NCBI GenBank assembly: GCA_963676515.1
Contig: OY781061.1
Span: forward strand, 806,001 to 870,000
Length of the DNA: 64,000 bases
Origin: G963667145 sp963676515 [NCBI: Candidatus Cloacimonadota bacterium]
Lineage (GTDB): Bacteria; Cloacimonadota; Cloacimonadia; G963667145
Reading direction: 5' to 3'
Shown here piece after piece: positions 17,151 through 26,467 of the stretch. The notes under the pieces are model-generated. The model saw only the letters and a list, made by a program, of their open reading frames with translations, did no database searches and was not told the DNA's origin. Each line of letters opens with the position of its first letter. Positions within the stretch are counted from its first letter, which is position 1. The position numbers were made by a program, and so were the translations under genes.

Positions 17151-18482
17151 TTAATATTTTATGTTTTCTATTAACCTTTGGATTTCCAAGTAAAAAGACT
17201 TGTCTTCTTCCATTTTTTTTTGGATTAATCTTCGTGCATTTATAACTGTGGAGTGATCTTTTCTTTTGTAATATTGGGCAATGTGTCTGAGAACTAGCTG
17301 AGGGATGAGGAAGTTGGATAGGTACATGCCTATCTGGCGAGGAAATACTATGTTTTTCTTCTTAGTTTTTGATAAAATATCTTTGGATGTTATTCCATAT
17401 TTTTCGCACACTTTTTCCTTTATATTGTCTAAAGTTAATGATTCCATTTTTTTGGAAATAAGAGAAGATAAAATGTCTTTAGCCAAGCTCACCTCTATCT
17501 CTTCTGTTTTTATGTCGTGAAATGAAGAGTAAGCAACCAACTTTGTTATTGCTCCTTCCAATGTTCTTATGTTGTCTACGATGTTTTCGCAGATGAAATC
17601 TATAATATCTCGGGATAACCTTGTGCCATCTCGTTTTATCTTGTTTTCAACGATGGCAACTCTTGTCTCGTATTCAGGGATAGAGAGGTCAACAGTGAGA
17701 CCTCCTTCAAATCGACTAACTAACCTTTTCTCTATTCCATCCAAATCTTTGGGTGGTTTGTCGCTAGTTATCACTATTTGTTTGTTTGTATCGTACAAAA
17801 TATTAAAAGTGCTAAAAAATTCTTCTTGGGAGGATTCTTTTCTTTTAAAAAATTGGATATCATCGATGAGCAAAATATCTACATTACGAAAACTGTTTCT
17901 AAAGCTTTCTCCGCTTTTTGTTTGAATAGCACTTATGAGTTGGTTAGTAAAGTTTTCGGAAGTTGTATAGACTATTCTTTTTTTAATGGAACTGTTTTGG
18001 ATGTAATGTCCGATTGCTTGCATTAAATGAGTTTTTCCCATTCCAGAATTTCCATAAATAAATAAAGGATTGTATTTTATGCCTGGATTTTCGGCAACAC
18101 CATAGGCTGCAGAGTAAGCGAAGTTGTTGTTTTTTCCGACGACAAATTGGTCGAAAGTAAATCTGTCGTTTAGTTTTATATCTCTTGAGTTAGTCCTACT
18201 TTCTACGACTGGAGGAGCGTTGACTGATTTTCTATTTTTACCATAAAATTTTATGTTGTATTTTTTGCCGTATATTTGCAAAGCTATTTCTTCCAGCGTT
18301 TTAGCGTAATTTTTATTTAAAAAACTAGAAGCGAATTCTGTTTCTACTTCTACGGACAATTTGTTATCGCTTAGTTCTATTAGTTTTGTAGATTTAAAGA
18401 AAGTGTTGAAACTTTTTTCGTTTATATTTTCTTCTAAGTTGTTGAGAATGTTATCCCAAATATCTTGATCTAAAGAATTCAT
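17151..18482 (-). CDS. dnaA: Chromosomal replication initiator DnaA
   Basis: AAA+ ATPase that binds oriC and opens the duplex. The 443-residue sequence has the N-terminal domain I, Walker A GNSGMGKT (144-151), Walker B ILLIDDIQFF, the sensor region around SRFEGGLTVDL, and the C-terminal DNA-binding signature KDHSTVINA. The context is unusual: instead of dnaN, recF, gyrB or rpmH, dnaA follows ptsH-ptsI-yggT-lspA and a small membrane protein gene. A short gap of 8 nt separates it from that gene, suggesting co-transcription. Confidence 0.97.
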   Translation of the reverse strand: MNSLDQDIWDNILNNLEENINEKSFNTFFKSTKLIELSDNKLSVEVETEFASSFLNKNYAKTLEEIALQIYGKKYNIKFYGKNRKSVNAPPVVESRTNSRDIKLNDRFTFDQFVVGKNNNFAYSAAYGVAENPGIKYNPLFIYGNSGMGKTHLMQAIGHYIQNSSIKKRIVYTTSENFTNQLISAIQTKSGESFRNSFRNVDILLIDDIQFFKRKESSQEEFFSTFNILYDTNKQIVITSDKPPKDLDGIEKRLVSRFEGGLTVDLSIPEYETRVAIVENKIKRDGTRLSRDIIDFICENIVDNIRTLEGAITKLVAYSSFHDIKTEEIEVSLAKDILSSLISKKMESLTLDNIKEKVCEKYGITSKDILSKTKKKNIVFPRQIGMYLSNFLIPQLVLRHIAQYYKRKDHSTVINARRLIQKKMEEDKSFYLEIQRLIENIKY

Positions 18483-18490
18483 CTAAAACC

Positions 18491-18769
18491 TCATTTGATA
18501 AATGTTCCCAAAAGATAAAGAATTATTATCAAATTTGCAATGATAACAAAAATAAATTTATTCTTTAGGGAATTAAGTTTGTAATTTAAACTGTTTATTT
18601 TTTTTTCTAAAGACAGGATCTTTTTTTCAAAATCAAGTTTTATTTGGTATTTTTCCAAAGTAGATTTACTGTTTTGGTTATTTAAAACAGCTGAAAAGAT
18701 TTGTTTTATAACAAATTGGGCGATGTTTGTTTTATTACTTGCAATATTTTCAGTTATTTTTTTTTTCAT
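18491..18769 (-). CDS. Small coiled-coil membrane protein, unknown function
   Basis: I do not recognise this 92-residue protein. It has a basic N-terminus (MKKKITENIAS), a predicted coiled coil in the middle (KKILSLEKKINSLNYKLN) and one C-terminal transmembrane segment (FIFVIIANLIIILYLLGTFI). I choose the ATG at 18769 because AAGGA lies 6 nt before it; an earlier in-frame start at 18796 would overlap lspA more. The gene still overlaps lspA by 20 nt and precedes dnaA by 8 nt. A tail-anchored, inward-facing topology is plausible. Confidence 0.7.
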   Translation of the reverse strand: MKKKITENIASNKTNIAQFVIKQIFSAVLNNQNSKSTLEKYQIKLDFEKKILSLEKKINSLNYKLNSLKNKFIFVIIANLIIILYLLGTFIK

Positions 18770-19250
18770 TTTTTTCCTTAATTGTTTGAATAACAAAAAG
18801 AGATACTGCTATACAAATATAAGAGTCAGCTAGATTAAAAACAGGCCATCTTTGTAAGATAATATTTGGAAAGTCACAATCAATAAAATCTATAACGAAA
18901 CCTTGTAAAATTCTATCGGTAAAGTTTCCCAGAGCTCCTGCTATTATAAAATAGAAAGCTAAAATTTCTAAAACTTTTTTGCTTTTGGAAAGAAGGTAAA
19001 TTATAAAAAAAACAGCAAAAAAAGTAAGTGTTGAGAAAATATAGTTATTTGTTTGTGGATTTTGGGAAAAAGCTAAAGAAAATGCCGCCCCGTGGTTTTT
19101 AGCGAATGTCAATTTAAGATACTCGCCAATTATGGGGTAAGAGTAGTAACCAAATTGCTCGTAAAAAGCTAGTGCAACATATTTGCTGGCTTGGTCTAAA
19201 GCTAAAAGGAAAAGAGCTAAAGGGATTCCAATTGTTTTAATTTTAGACAT
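18750..19250 (-). CDS. lspA: Lipoprotein signal peptidase (signal peptidase II)
   Basis: Inner-membrane aspartyl protease cleaving prolipoprotein signal peptides, in keeping with the many lipobox proteins in this window. The 166-residue sequence with four hydrophobic segments carries ALDQASKYVA, KNHGAAFSL, GALGNFTDRI and FNLADSYI; the last two blocks contain the catalytic aspartates of the family. It overlaps yggT by 8 nt and the small gene before dnaA by 20 nt. Confidence 0.96.
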   Translation of the reverse strand: MSKIKTIGIPLALFLLALDQASKYVALAFYEQFGYYSYPIIGEYLKLTFAKNHGAAFSLAFSQNPQTNNYIFSTLTFFAVFFIIYLLSKSKKVLEILAFYFIIAGALGNFTDRILQGFVIDFIDCDFPNIILQRWPVFNLADSYICIAVSLFVIQTIKEKNEKKNN

Positions 19251-19497
19251 AAGTTTTTATGAGAATCTTTTTTATAAAATCGATGAGAAAAATAACAATG
19301 ATGGGTGATAAGTCTATAGGAAGATTGAGTTTAAGGGAAACGAAACGGAATCTATCTAAGATAGGATCTGTTATTTTGCAAAGAAAAAGATAGATATGCC
19401 CGTGCAAGTTTGATGTGCCAGCCCATGAGAAAATAGCTCTCAGGAAAATAATTAGCGAGTACAAATTTAGCAGTTTTATCGTTATGTTTATTATCAT
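19243..19497 (-). CDS. YggT-family small membrane protein
   Basis: An 84-residue protein with two hydrophobic segments and the YggT family pattern: an early FLRAIFSW, the central TDPILDRFR and then PIDLSPI. YggT proteins are implicated in membrane-protein or envelope organisation and osmotic tolerance, without a settled mechanism. It overlaps lspA (8 nt) and ptsI (4 nt), so it is part of the ptsH-ptsI-yggT-lspA-dnaA chain. Confidence 0.82.
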   Translation of the reverse strand: MIINITIKLLNLYSLIIFLRAIFSWAGTSNLHGHIYLFLCKITDPILDRFRFVSLKLNLPIDLSPIIVIFLIDFIKKILIKTYV

Positions 19498-21128
19498 TCG
19501 TGATTTATTACCTTTTCTTTGATTGTTAATATTGAACTTGTATTTACGCTAAGTTCGTCAATACCTAAATCTAAAAATTTGTCTATTTTTTCAGAATTGG
19601 ATGCGATCTCTCCACACAACGAGGTTGGTTTCTGTTCTTTTTGGGTTGTTTGCAAAACAATATTTAAGGCCGCCAAGACAGAAGGGTTCGTCTCATCGTA
19701 GTGCTCACCGATATGGTTATTGTTACGGTCGATAGCCATAATATATTGTGTAAGGTCGTTTGTGCCGATGCTAAAAAAGTCACATTTTTTTGCAAAAGAT
19801 TCAATTAGGAAAACAACGGAAGGGACTTCTATCATTATGCCGATTTGAACATTTTTATCGTAAGGTAAATTCTCATTTTCTAGTTTGTCTTTGCAGCTTT
19901 CTAAAATTTTTTTACTTTCTTCTAGTTCGTCTATTCGGGAAATCATTGGTAAAAGAATTTTTACTTTTCCGTATGCGGAAGCCATTAAGATAGCTTCTAA
20001 TTGAGTTGCAAAGATTTCTGGATTTTTTAGAGAAAACCTTATTCCTCTTAGCCCAAGAGCGGGATTTTCTTCCTTTTCTAAGTTTAAAAACCCAAGACTT
20101 TTGTCGCCACCAAAGTCGAAAGTTCTGATAGTTACAGAATTTTTAAATTTTTCAACTATTTTTTTGTAGTAGTTAAATTGCTCTTTTCGCGATGGCAAAG
20201 TAAGTTTTTCCAGATAAAAGATTTCCGTACGAAGTAGACCTACTCCGCAAGCACCATTTTTTATTGCGATCTCTATCTCTTCTTCAAAATCTATATTGGC
20301 TCTTATTTTGATAAGTTTCCCGCTTTTGGTTAGAGAAGGTTTTTTTATGAGAAGCTTCAATTTCTCTGTTTTTGCTTTTTCTGCTTTTATTTTTTCTTCA
20401 CACTTTTCGAGATCTTTTGTGTCAGGATTTAGAATTAAGGTGTTATCAATAGTATCGATGATAACTTTTGCTCCTTCTTCTAACTTCTTGTAATTGCTTT
20501 TGGTCTCTATGATAGAAGGTAAATGTAACGATTTAAGGATGATAGAAGCGTGTGAAGTTCTGCTACCGTATTTTAGGCAGAAGCCAACCACATTTTTGTT
20601 TTTGTGATAATCTATAACTTCTCTGGGGGAGATGTCTTCTAAAACAAGAACGGTTGGTCTACTTATTTTTTTTTGGCTTAGCTCGTCATATTCCTCGATA
20701 AGAGAATTTTTCACAAACTTATAATCGTTGATTCTTTCTTTTAGATAAGGGTTTTTTATGGAGGTGAACTTTTTCTCAATTTCCCCAAATTTCTTGTTTA
20801 TAGCTGTTTCCATGGAGTGTAATTTTACTTGGATGAGATGTGTAATATCTTTTTTTATTTCGGGATCGTTCAAGATAGATTTGTGGACATTTATTATTTT
20901 ATTGAAATTTGTGTCCTTAGTTTCGGCTAGATGGCAAAGGGTTTTGTCTATCTCTTTGTTAGCTTTTGCGATTGCATTTTCAAATTTATTTAGCTCTTTG
21001 CTTATCTGATTTTCTCTAATGTTTTTTTTTGCTCTAACTTTTTGAGATGAGGTTCTTTTATGAATGAAACCTATTGCATACCCTTCCGTTAAGGGGGTGC
21101 CTGCGGTTTTTATAACTACTCTTTTCAT
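19494..21128 (-). CDS. ptsI: PTS enzyme I (phosphoenolpyruvate-protein phosphotransferase)
   Basis: Takes phosphate from PEP and passes it to HPr. The 544-residue protein shows the swivelling His domain with the active histidine in SRTSHASII, then the PEP-binding barrel blocks VGLLRTEIFYL, RTFDFGGDKSL, PALGLRGIRFS, GIMIEVPS, SIGTNDLTQYI and SLCGEIAS. The length fits a single-domain EI without GAF. It overlaps ptsH by 4 nt. No sugar-specific EIIB or EIIC gene occurs in the window; the visible EIIA-type domains belong to ion-transport genes. Confidence 0.96.
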   Translation of the reverse strand: MKRVVIKTAGTPLTEGYAIGFIHKRTSSQKVRAKKNIRENQISKELNKFENAIAKANKEIDKTLCHLAETKDTNFNKIINVHKSILNDPEIKKDITHLIQVKLHSMETAINKKFGEIEKKFTSIKNPYLKERINDYKFVKNSLIEEYDELSQKKISRPTVLVLEDISPREVIDYHKNKNVVGFCLKYGSRTSHASIILKSLHLPSIIETKSNYKKLEEGAKVIIDTIDNTLILNPDTKDLEKCEEKIKAEKAKTEKLKLLIKKPSLTKSGKLIKIRANIDFEEEIEIAIKNGACGVGLLRTEIFYLEKLTLPSRKEQFNYYKKIVEKFKNSVTIRTFDFGGDKSLGFLNLEKEENPALGLRGIRFSLKNPEIFATQLEAILMASAYGKVKILLPMISRIDELEESKKILESCKDKLENENLPYDKNVQIGIMIEVPSVVFLIESFAKKCDFFSIGTNDLTQYIMAIDRNNNHIGEHYDETNPSVLAALNIVLQTTQKEQKPTSLCGEIASNSEKIDKFLDLGIDELSVNTSSILTIKEKVINHE

Positions 21129-21394
21129 TGGTTAAAGCTGCAGTCAAAGAGATCAAGCATTGCCTCTAGAGCGTCGTCTTCGTCATCACCAATGGTAGTT
21201 ATTTGGATTTTGTCTCCGCATTCACCAGCCATAGCCATAACATTGAAGATGCTTTTAGCGTTCGCCTTGAAACCTTCTTTGATTTTTTCCAAAAAGATAT
21301 CGCTGACAAACTCTTCGGCTGTTTGTACGATCAGTTGAGCAGGTCTGGCGTGAATGCCAGACTTCAATTTTACGGTGGTTTCTTGTGATATCAT
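21125..21394 (-). CDS. ptsH: HPr phosphocarrier protein
   Basis: An 89-residue HPr. With the ATG at 21394 the phosphoacceptor histidine in GIHARPAQL falls exactly at residue 15, as in the family, which supports this start over longer in-frame options that would overlap hprK. A regulatory serine lies in NAKSIFNVM (residue 48, equivalent to Ser46), the target of HPr kinase encoded just upstream. No clear ribosome site is seen; the start is 4 nt after the hprK stop, so it is probably translated by coupling. Confidence 0.95.
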   Translation of the reverse strand: MISQETTVKLKSGIHARPAQLIVQTAEEFVSDIFLEKIKEGFKANAKSIFNVMAMAGECGDKIQITTIGDDEDDALEAMLDLFDCSFNQ

Positions 21395-21398
21395 ATTT

Positions 21399-22337
21399 TT
21401 ATTTGAAGAAGTTTTTTTGTTTTTCGATGTAAGTTTTTGCTGCATCGTACCCAAAAGAGATAGTCAAGAAGTTGAGGACAGCGGTTTCTATCAATATAGA
21501 CATATTTTTGCCAGGGGAGACAGGGAGTTGGAAAAGTGGAACGGGAGTTTGTAATAGGTTTTTGAATTTTTTGTTGTCCAGCCTTTCGGTGTTGACAGAG
21601 TCGTAGTTGCGATTTGCATTGTAAGGGATCAGCTCAATGATCATTTCTAAGCTTTTTTTCTTTCGGACAGCTTGGATGCCAAACATTTTCTGGATATCAA
21701 CGATGCCGATGCCTCTTATCTCCATAAAGGACATATCTTCTCTTGTGGAAGCTCCTTCTAGTACGCCGTTGGAAAGTTTGGTAATGCTCGTGGAATCGTC
21801 GCAGATCAGTCGGTGACCTCTTTCTATCAAGTCTAGGGCACTCTCACTTTTGCCTACACCGCTTTTCCCGATAATGAGCACGCCTGCACCATAAATGTCC
21901 ATAAATGTAGAGTGTTCGATGGTACGAGGACAAAACACGGCATCTAACTTCTGGCTAATCATTCTGATAAGGCTGTCTGTAGATATAGGCGTCTGAATAA
22001 TGGGAATGTTAGATTCGTTAGCGAGGATAGTGATGTACTGGGGGACGGTGTTTCCTTTGCTAAAAAAAAGACAAGGGATGCTGTAGGTGAAAACTTTTTT
22101 TAGCTTGTCGTAAATCTCTTCCTTGGTGGAGCTTTGGATATAGCCAACTTCAGGATCGCCCAGTATTTGTACGCGGTCGTACGAGAACCTTTCCAAATAT
22201 CCAGAAAGTGCTAAGCCCGGGCGATTGATGTAAGGATTAGAAATAATAGTAGAAAAGGTTTTTTCATCCGTAACTTTGTTAAAGATGTTCTCTTTTTCTA
22301 ATAGTTCAAAAAGTTCCTGAGTTGTAATTTTTTTCAT
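21399..22337 (-). CDS. hprK: HPr kinase/phosphorylase
   Basis: Bifunctional enzyme that phosphorylates or dephosphorylates HPr on its regulatory serine in response to metabolites. The 312-residue sequence has the N-terminal domain, His142 in the loop before the P-loop (EHSTFMDIYG), Walker A GKSGVGKS (157-164) and the family signature EIRGIGIVDIQ. In diderm bacteria HprK is usually tied to regulation rather than classical catabolite repression. Its operon with hpf upstream and ptsH-ptsI downstream resembles the hpf-hprK-npr clusters of nitrogen-type PTS systems. Confidence 0.95.
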   Translation of the reverse strand: MKKITTQELFELLEKENIFNKVTDEKTFSTIISNPYINRPGLALSGYLERFSYDRVQILGDPEVGYIQSSTKEEIYDKLKKVFTYSIPCLFFSKGNTVPQYITILANESNIPIIQTPISTDSLIRMISQKLDAVFCPRTIEHSTFMDIYGAGVLIIGKSGVGKSESALDLIERGHRLICDDSTSITKLSNGVLEGASTREDMSFMEIRGIGIVDIQKMFGIQAVRKKKSLEMIIELIPYNANRNYDSVNTERLDNKKFKNLLQTPVPLFQLPVSPGKNMSILIETAVLNFLTISFGYDAAKTYIEKQKNFFK

Positions 22338-22355
22338 TTAGTTTGTGGCAGTAGT

Positions 22356-22898
22356 TTACGCTTCGATAATCTTGTAATGTTCGTCGTCAATTTTAACAAT
22401 TGTGTTGACTTTGCCAGATTTGTTGTCTCTATAAACGAAATAGTTCAAGTTGCTTTCTTCCAAAGATTCGATAGCGAGGTCTGTATCCATACTCTCGGTG
22501 AAAAACTTTTTGGACTCAAGTTCTATTACACTTTCATCCGAGCTTCCTTTTTTGTAAATTTGGCTCTTAGATCTTTTGGAATAGTTTTTTTGTTTCGCTT
22601 TGTAGAGGTCGGCTTTCTTCTCATGGTCTTTTTTCAGCTGAGTCTCTATTTTGTGTGAGCACTCATCAATAGCTTTGAAAAGATCTTTGTTTTCTGCTTC
22701 AGCTCTAAAATCGTTACCAGAACAATGCACAGAAATCGATACGGAAAGGTCTTCGGCTTTGGATTTATTGTAATCTAAGGTAGCTTTTACATCTATTATT
22801 TTCTCGAAATAGTGAGAAAAATGCTCACAGGCGGACTCTAGGTAATCTTTGACAGAGTCGGTCAAATCGAAATGTCTGGCGGTAATACTAATTTGCAT
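22356..22898 (-). CDS. hpf: Long-form ribosome hibernation promoting factor
   Basis: Binds the small ribosomal subunit and drives 100S dimer formation in slow growth. The N-terminal S30AE domain (MQISITARHFDLTDSVKDYL) is followed by a linker rich in Lys and Ser and a C-terminal dimerisation domain (about 120-180, ending DEHYKIIEA). I choose the ATG at 22898, which has AGGAGG 4 nt upstream; the in-frame start five codons earlier lacks this. Protein length is 180, in the long-HPF range. It is the first gene of the minus-strand run next to the divergent promoter region. Confidence 0.94.
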   Translation of the reverse strand: MQISITARHFDLTDSVKDYLESACEHFSHYFEKIIDVKATLDYNKSKAEDLSVSISVHCSGNDFRAEAENKDLFKAIDECSHKIETQLKKDHEKKADLYKAKQKNYSKRSKSQIYKKGSSDESVIELESKKFFTESMDTDLAIESLEESNLNYFVYRDNKSGKVNTIVKIDDEHYKIIEA

Positions 22899-23059
22899 AA
22901 TGCCTCCTTGCAAAATGATGTTATTTTTATCAGTATGAAGACGAAAAACAGGTCAAAATGTCAAGTTTATTTTGTTTTTCAGTTAAATTTGATTGACACC
23001 CGTAGTTATTTTTTTTCATTGCCTGAATTGTTAATGAAATTCTTTAGTTGAGGGTGAAT
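22899..23059. promoter_or_regulatory. Divergent intergenic region between hpf and ychF
   Basis: All genes to the left are on the minus strand and the next long run is on plus, so both promoters must lie here. Minus-strand sequence contains CTTGACATTTTGACC (TTGACA -35-like) and plus-strand sequence contains GATTGACACC (also TTGACA). I see no convincing -10 element at the right distance for either, so exact promoters are uncertain. No DnaA boxes are present. Confidence 0.45.
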
Positions 23060-24139
23060 ATGAAATTAGGTATTGTTGGATTGCCGAATGTCGGGAAAAG
23101 CACACTTTTTAATGCGATAACTTCTGCTGGGGCAGAGTCTGCTAATTACCCATTTTGTACTATCGAGCCAAATGTGGGTGTCGTGAGCGTGCCTGATGAC
23201 AGACTGGAATTTCTCGAAGATTTCTACAAAGCCAAATCTAAGGTTTACACTTCCATTGAGTTCTTTGATATCGCTGGGCTGGTAAAGGGTGCATCCAAAG
23301 GTGAAGGATTAGGAAATAAGTTTTTGGCTAACATTAGGGAAGTGGAAGCTATTATCCATGTGGTGAGATGTTTTGATGATGAGAATGTTGCTCATGTGAA
23401 TGGGGAGGTCGATTCTGTGAGTGATGTGCAGACGATTAACTTGGAGTTGATGCTCGCCGATCAGCAACTTCTCTCAAAGCAAATAGATAAGGCGAAGAAG
23501 CAGTTGAAAGCGGATAAGTCTATTGCCAAAAAGCTCGCATTGCTAGAGAAGATATTTGCCCAGCTTGATCAAGAGAAAGCGATAAAAGATTTGCAACTTT
23601 CCGATGAGGAAAAGGCGGAAGTCAAGAGTTTGAACTTGCTGAGTAGTAAACCTGTTTTGTATGTGGCGAATGTAAGTGAGGAAGCCGTGGCAGATGGCAA
23701 TGAGTATGTGAAACAATTGAAGGAATTGGTGGGGGAAGAGCAGGTTTTGCTTATTTCCGCAGCTATCGAGAATGAAATAGCTCAGCTGGAGCCCGAAGAG
23801 AAGAAAGATTTTTTGCAAGATTTGGGATTGAGTCGATCGGGATTAGACAAGATTGTGCTTCGCAGTTATGAGCTTTTGAATTTGATTAGTTTTTTGACAG
23901 CGGGAGAAAAAGAGGTGAGAGCGTGGACGATCAAGAAAGGAACTTTGGCTCCCGAAGCTGCAGGCAAGATTCACTCAGATATCCAGCGAGGATTTATTAG
24001 AGCAGAGACGATATCTTATGATGACTTTGTAAAATGTGGATCTTTGGCTATGGCGAAAAGCAAAGGGTTGCTCAGGCTAGAAGGCAAAGAGTATCTTGTT
24101 AAAGATGGCGATATTGTAAGTTTTAGATTTAATGTTTAA
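23060..24139 (+). CDS. ychF: YchF/OLA1-type ribosome-associated ATPase
   Basis: Obg-family P-loop protein that prefers ATP and interacts with the ribosome. The 359-residue sequence has G1 GLPNVGKS (residues 7-14), the segment [13 protein letters not shown]3 [10 protein letters not shown] and a C-terminal TGS domain with [21 protein letters not shown] shortened here to its key AWTIKKG and IHSD parts, ending in [11 protein letters not shown]. Start ATG 23060 follows GAGGGTG; an in-frame TTG four codons earlier is less likely. It opens the plus-strand run and is followed 6 nt later by ftsK. Confidence 0.95.
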   Translation: MKLGIVGLPNVGKSTLFNAITSAGAESANYPFCTIEPNVGVVSVPDDRLEFLEDFYKAKSKVYTSIEFFDIAGLVKGASKGEGLGNKFLANIREVEAIIHVVRCFDDENVAHVNGEVDSVSDVQTINLELMLADQQLLSKQIDKAKKQLKADKSIAKKLALLEKIFAQLDQEKAIKDLQLSDEEKAEVKSLNLLSSKPVLYVANVSEEAVADGNEYVKQLKELVGEEQVLLISAAIENEIAQLEPEEKKDFLQDLGLSRSGLDKIVLRSYELLNLISFLTAGEKEVRAWTIKKGTLAPEAAGKIHSDIQRGFIRAETISYDDFVKCGSLAMAKSKGLLRLEGKEYLVKDGDIVSFRFNV

Positions 24140-24145
24140 GTTTTG

Positions 24146-26467
24146 ATGATGAATAAAAGACGCCTTTTTTGGGGAGGAGTGCTAATCCTCTTTTCGGTGC
24201 TTTTTTTTGTGGCTTTGTCCGCAGGATATGTAAACACACTTTTTGATTATCGCACTTTTTCTGGTTTGTCTGGTTCTAGGAAGTTTGGAGTGTCTACCAC
24301 GAATCCAGTGGGAATTTTTGGAATGGTCGTTAGCTATTGGGGGTACAGTGTCTTTGGTAATCATTTTGTCTATTTGGTAGATTTTGTTTTTTTGTTGGCA
24401 GGATTGATTCTTTTTGTTCCTCAAAAATGCTTTTTTCTTTTGACGAAGCTCTTTAGTTTTTTTGTTTTTTCTATATTTTTGTATTTCTTTTGTGCCCAGC
24501 TGGGTCTTTTCTCTACTCCAATAGGTGCTATAGCGGATAACTTTTTAGTTTTCCTTGCACACATTTTTGGAGAGACGGGCTCTGTCATTATCACTTTTTT
24601 TCTTTTATTTTTCTTTTTGGTCGTTTTCGTAGAGTTGAAGAAGATTTGCGAGTTTTTCGGATTCACAGGGATGGTAGCACGGAAATTTTATAGAGGCTCG
24701 GAATATGCTTACCAAGAAGCAAGAAAAATAAGCTGGAAGAATTGGGCTCTTTTTGAGTTTTACGAAAGAAAGATTCTTCCTTTTTTGCAAAACAAAATTT
24801 CCTCTTTCCCCTTAAAAAAAAGAGATAGCGTAAAACTGGAAGAAGAAGTTTTTAAGTTACCTGAGCAAGAATTTGTGGAAATGGATGACGGTTTTCTTGA
24901 AAATGAGGATATCTTTAAGATAGAGGAAAGCAAGCAAGATACGAAAATTACTGAAAAAGTTGTTCCACATAGAACTTCGGCGGAAACAAAGCAAAATCAA
25001 GCAGTTAGCGGTGAGAATAAATTTGTTTTGCCTTCGATGGAAAAATTTTTGAATAAATTGCCAGTAAGTACGGCGAAAGATAGTGCGAAGTTAAAGAAAA
25101 GGGCGGAAAAAATTTCTTCCATCTTGGAGAAGAAGTTGGCTGAATTTGGGGTAGAGGCGGAAGTTGTGGGGGTTAGTTATGGCCCAGTTATTACGCAGTT
25201 CGAGATGAAGCCCTCTCCGGGGGTGAAAGTTAGTCGGTTTGTTTCTTTGCAAGACGACCTCTCTCTGGCTCTGAAGGCTCGCTCTCTGAGGGTGCAAGCA
25301 CCTATTCCGGGCGAGGACAAGATAGGCATCGAGATTCCTAATCAGGAGATGGAGCTGATCTCTTTGCGGAAGGTGCTGGAAGGTTATCGGGGAGACAAGT
25401 TTTTGCCGATGGCTCTGGGCGTGGATATAGCGGGCAATCCTGTAATAGCTGATTTGGCGAAGACGCCTCATCTGCTCATCGCAGGAGCTACGGGAGCGGG
25501 GAAGAGTGTTTGTGTGAACACTTTGATTAACTCTTTGCTTTTTTATCTGAAGCCTGACGAACTAAGAATGGTGATGATAGATCCCAAGAAGATAGAGCTT
25601 TCGGGATATGCAGACATTCCTCATCTCATCCAAGAGATAGTTACTTTGCCAGAAGAAAGCTTGGCGGCTCTGAATTGGGCAACCAAGGAGATGGATGAAC
25701 GATACTCTTTGCTCCAAAAATATGGGGTTCGCGATTTGCGTTCTTTTAATGAGGTGGTGGGGAATCTAGACCAGAGTAAGGTGCTGGAGGAAGAGAAGGT
25801 AGATAAGTTGCCTTACATCGTTTTGGTGGTTGATGAGTTTGCAGACCTGATAATGACCGCAGGCAAAGAGATTGAGAAGCCGATCACTCGCTTGGCTCAG
25901 ATGGGACGAGCAGTGGGCTTTCATTTGATATTGGCGACACAAAGACCTTCTACGCAAGTTATTACGGGCGTGATAAAGGCGAATTTTCCTTCCAGAATAG
26001 CGTTTAGAGTTTCCTCGAAGATAGACTCTCGCGTGATTTTGGATGTTAATGGAGCAGAAAAACTTCTGGGAAGAGGCGACATGTTGTTCTTGGCTCCTGG
26101 CAAATCGGATGTGATTCGTGTACACGGTGCTTTTATCTCCGATACAGAGATAGAACGAGTGGTGGAGCATCTGAAGACTCAGCCTAAGCCGAAGAAAAAT
26201 TTTGTCTTATTTAACGATGAAGAAGATTCTGTGAGCGGAGGCTTTGAAAGTGAAGACGAACTGTTTGTAGAAGCCGCAAAGTTTATCGTAGCGAGCAAGA
26301 CGGCTTCGGTTTCGATGTTGCAGCGGCATTTTAAGATAGGTTATGCCAGAGCTGGTCGCTTGATAGATTTGCTGGAGCAAGCGGGAATAATAGGTCCTCA
26401 CCTCGGGAGTAAGCCAAGAGATGTGAGAGCGACAGAAGAGGAATTGAAAGTTTATGGGTATATTTAA
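24146..26467 (+). CDS. ftsK: DNA translocase FtsK/SpoIIIE
   Basis: Septal DNA pump that clears and aligns chromosomes at division. The 773-residue protein begins with about four transmembrane segments (residues 5-165), continues with an acidic linker of about 150 residues, then the RecA-like motor with Walker A GATGAGKS (about residue 450) and Walker B VVDEFADL. The C-terminal winged-helix gamma domain contains VSMLQRHFKIGYARA and LGSKPRDV and would read polar DNA motifs. The start is one of TTG-ATG-ATG at 24143-24151; no ribosome site helps decide. It overlaps lolA by 14 nt. Confidence 0.94.
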   Translation: MMNKRRLFWGGVLILFSVLFFVALSAGYVNTLFDYRTFSGLSGSRKFGVSTTNPVGIFGMVVSYWGYSVFGNHFVYLVDFVFLLAGLILFVPQKCFFLLTKLFSFFVFSIFLYFFCAQLGLFSTPIGAIADNFLVFLAHIFGETGSVIITFFLLFFFLVVFVELKKICEFFGFTGMVARKFYRGSEYAYQEARKISWKNWALFEFYERKILPFLQNKISSFPLKKRDSVKLEEEVFKLPEQEFVEMDDGFLENEDIFKIEESKQDTKITEKVVPHRTSAETKQNQAVSGENKFVLPSMEKFLNKLPVSTAKDSAKLKKRAEKISSILEKKLAEFGVEAEVVGVSYGPVITQFEMKPSPGVKVSRFVSLQDDLSLALKARSLRVQAPIPGEDKIGIEIPNQEMELISLRKVLEGYRGDKFLPMALGVDIAGNPVIADLAKTPHLLIAGATGAGKSVCVNTLINSLLFYLKPDELRMVMIDPKKIELSGYADIPHLIQEIVTLPEESLAALNWATKEMDERYSLLQKYGVRDLRSFNEVVGNLDQSKVLEEEKVDKLPYIVLVVDEFADLIMTAGKEIEKPITRLAQMGRAVGFHLILATQRPSTQVITGVIKANFPSRIAFRVSSKIDSRVILDVNGAEKLLGRGDMLFLAPGKSDVIRVHGAFISDTEIERVVEHLKTQPKPKKNFVLFNDEEDSVSGGFESEDELFVEAAKFIVASKTASVSMLQRHFKIGYARAGRLIDLLEQAGIIGPHLGSKPRDVRATEEELKVYGYI

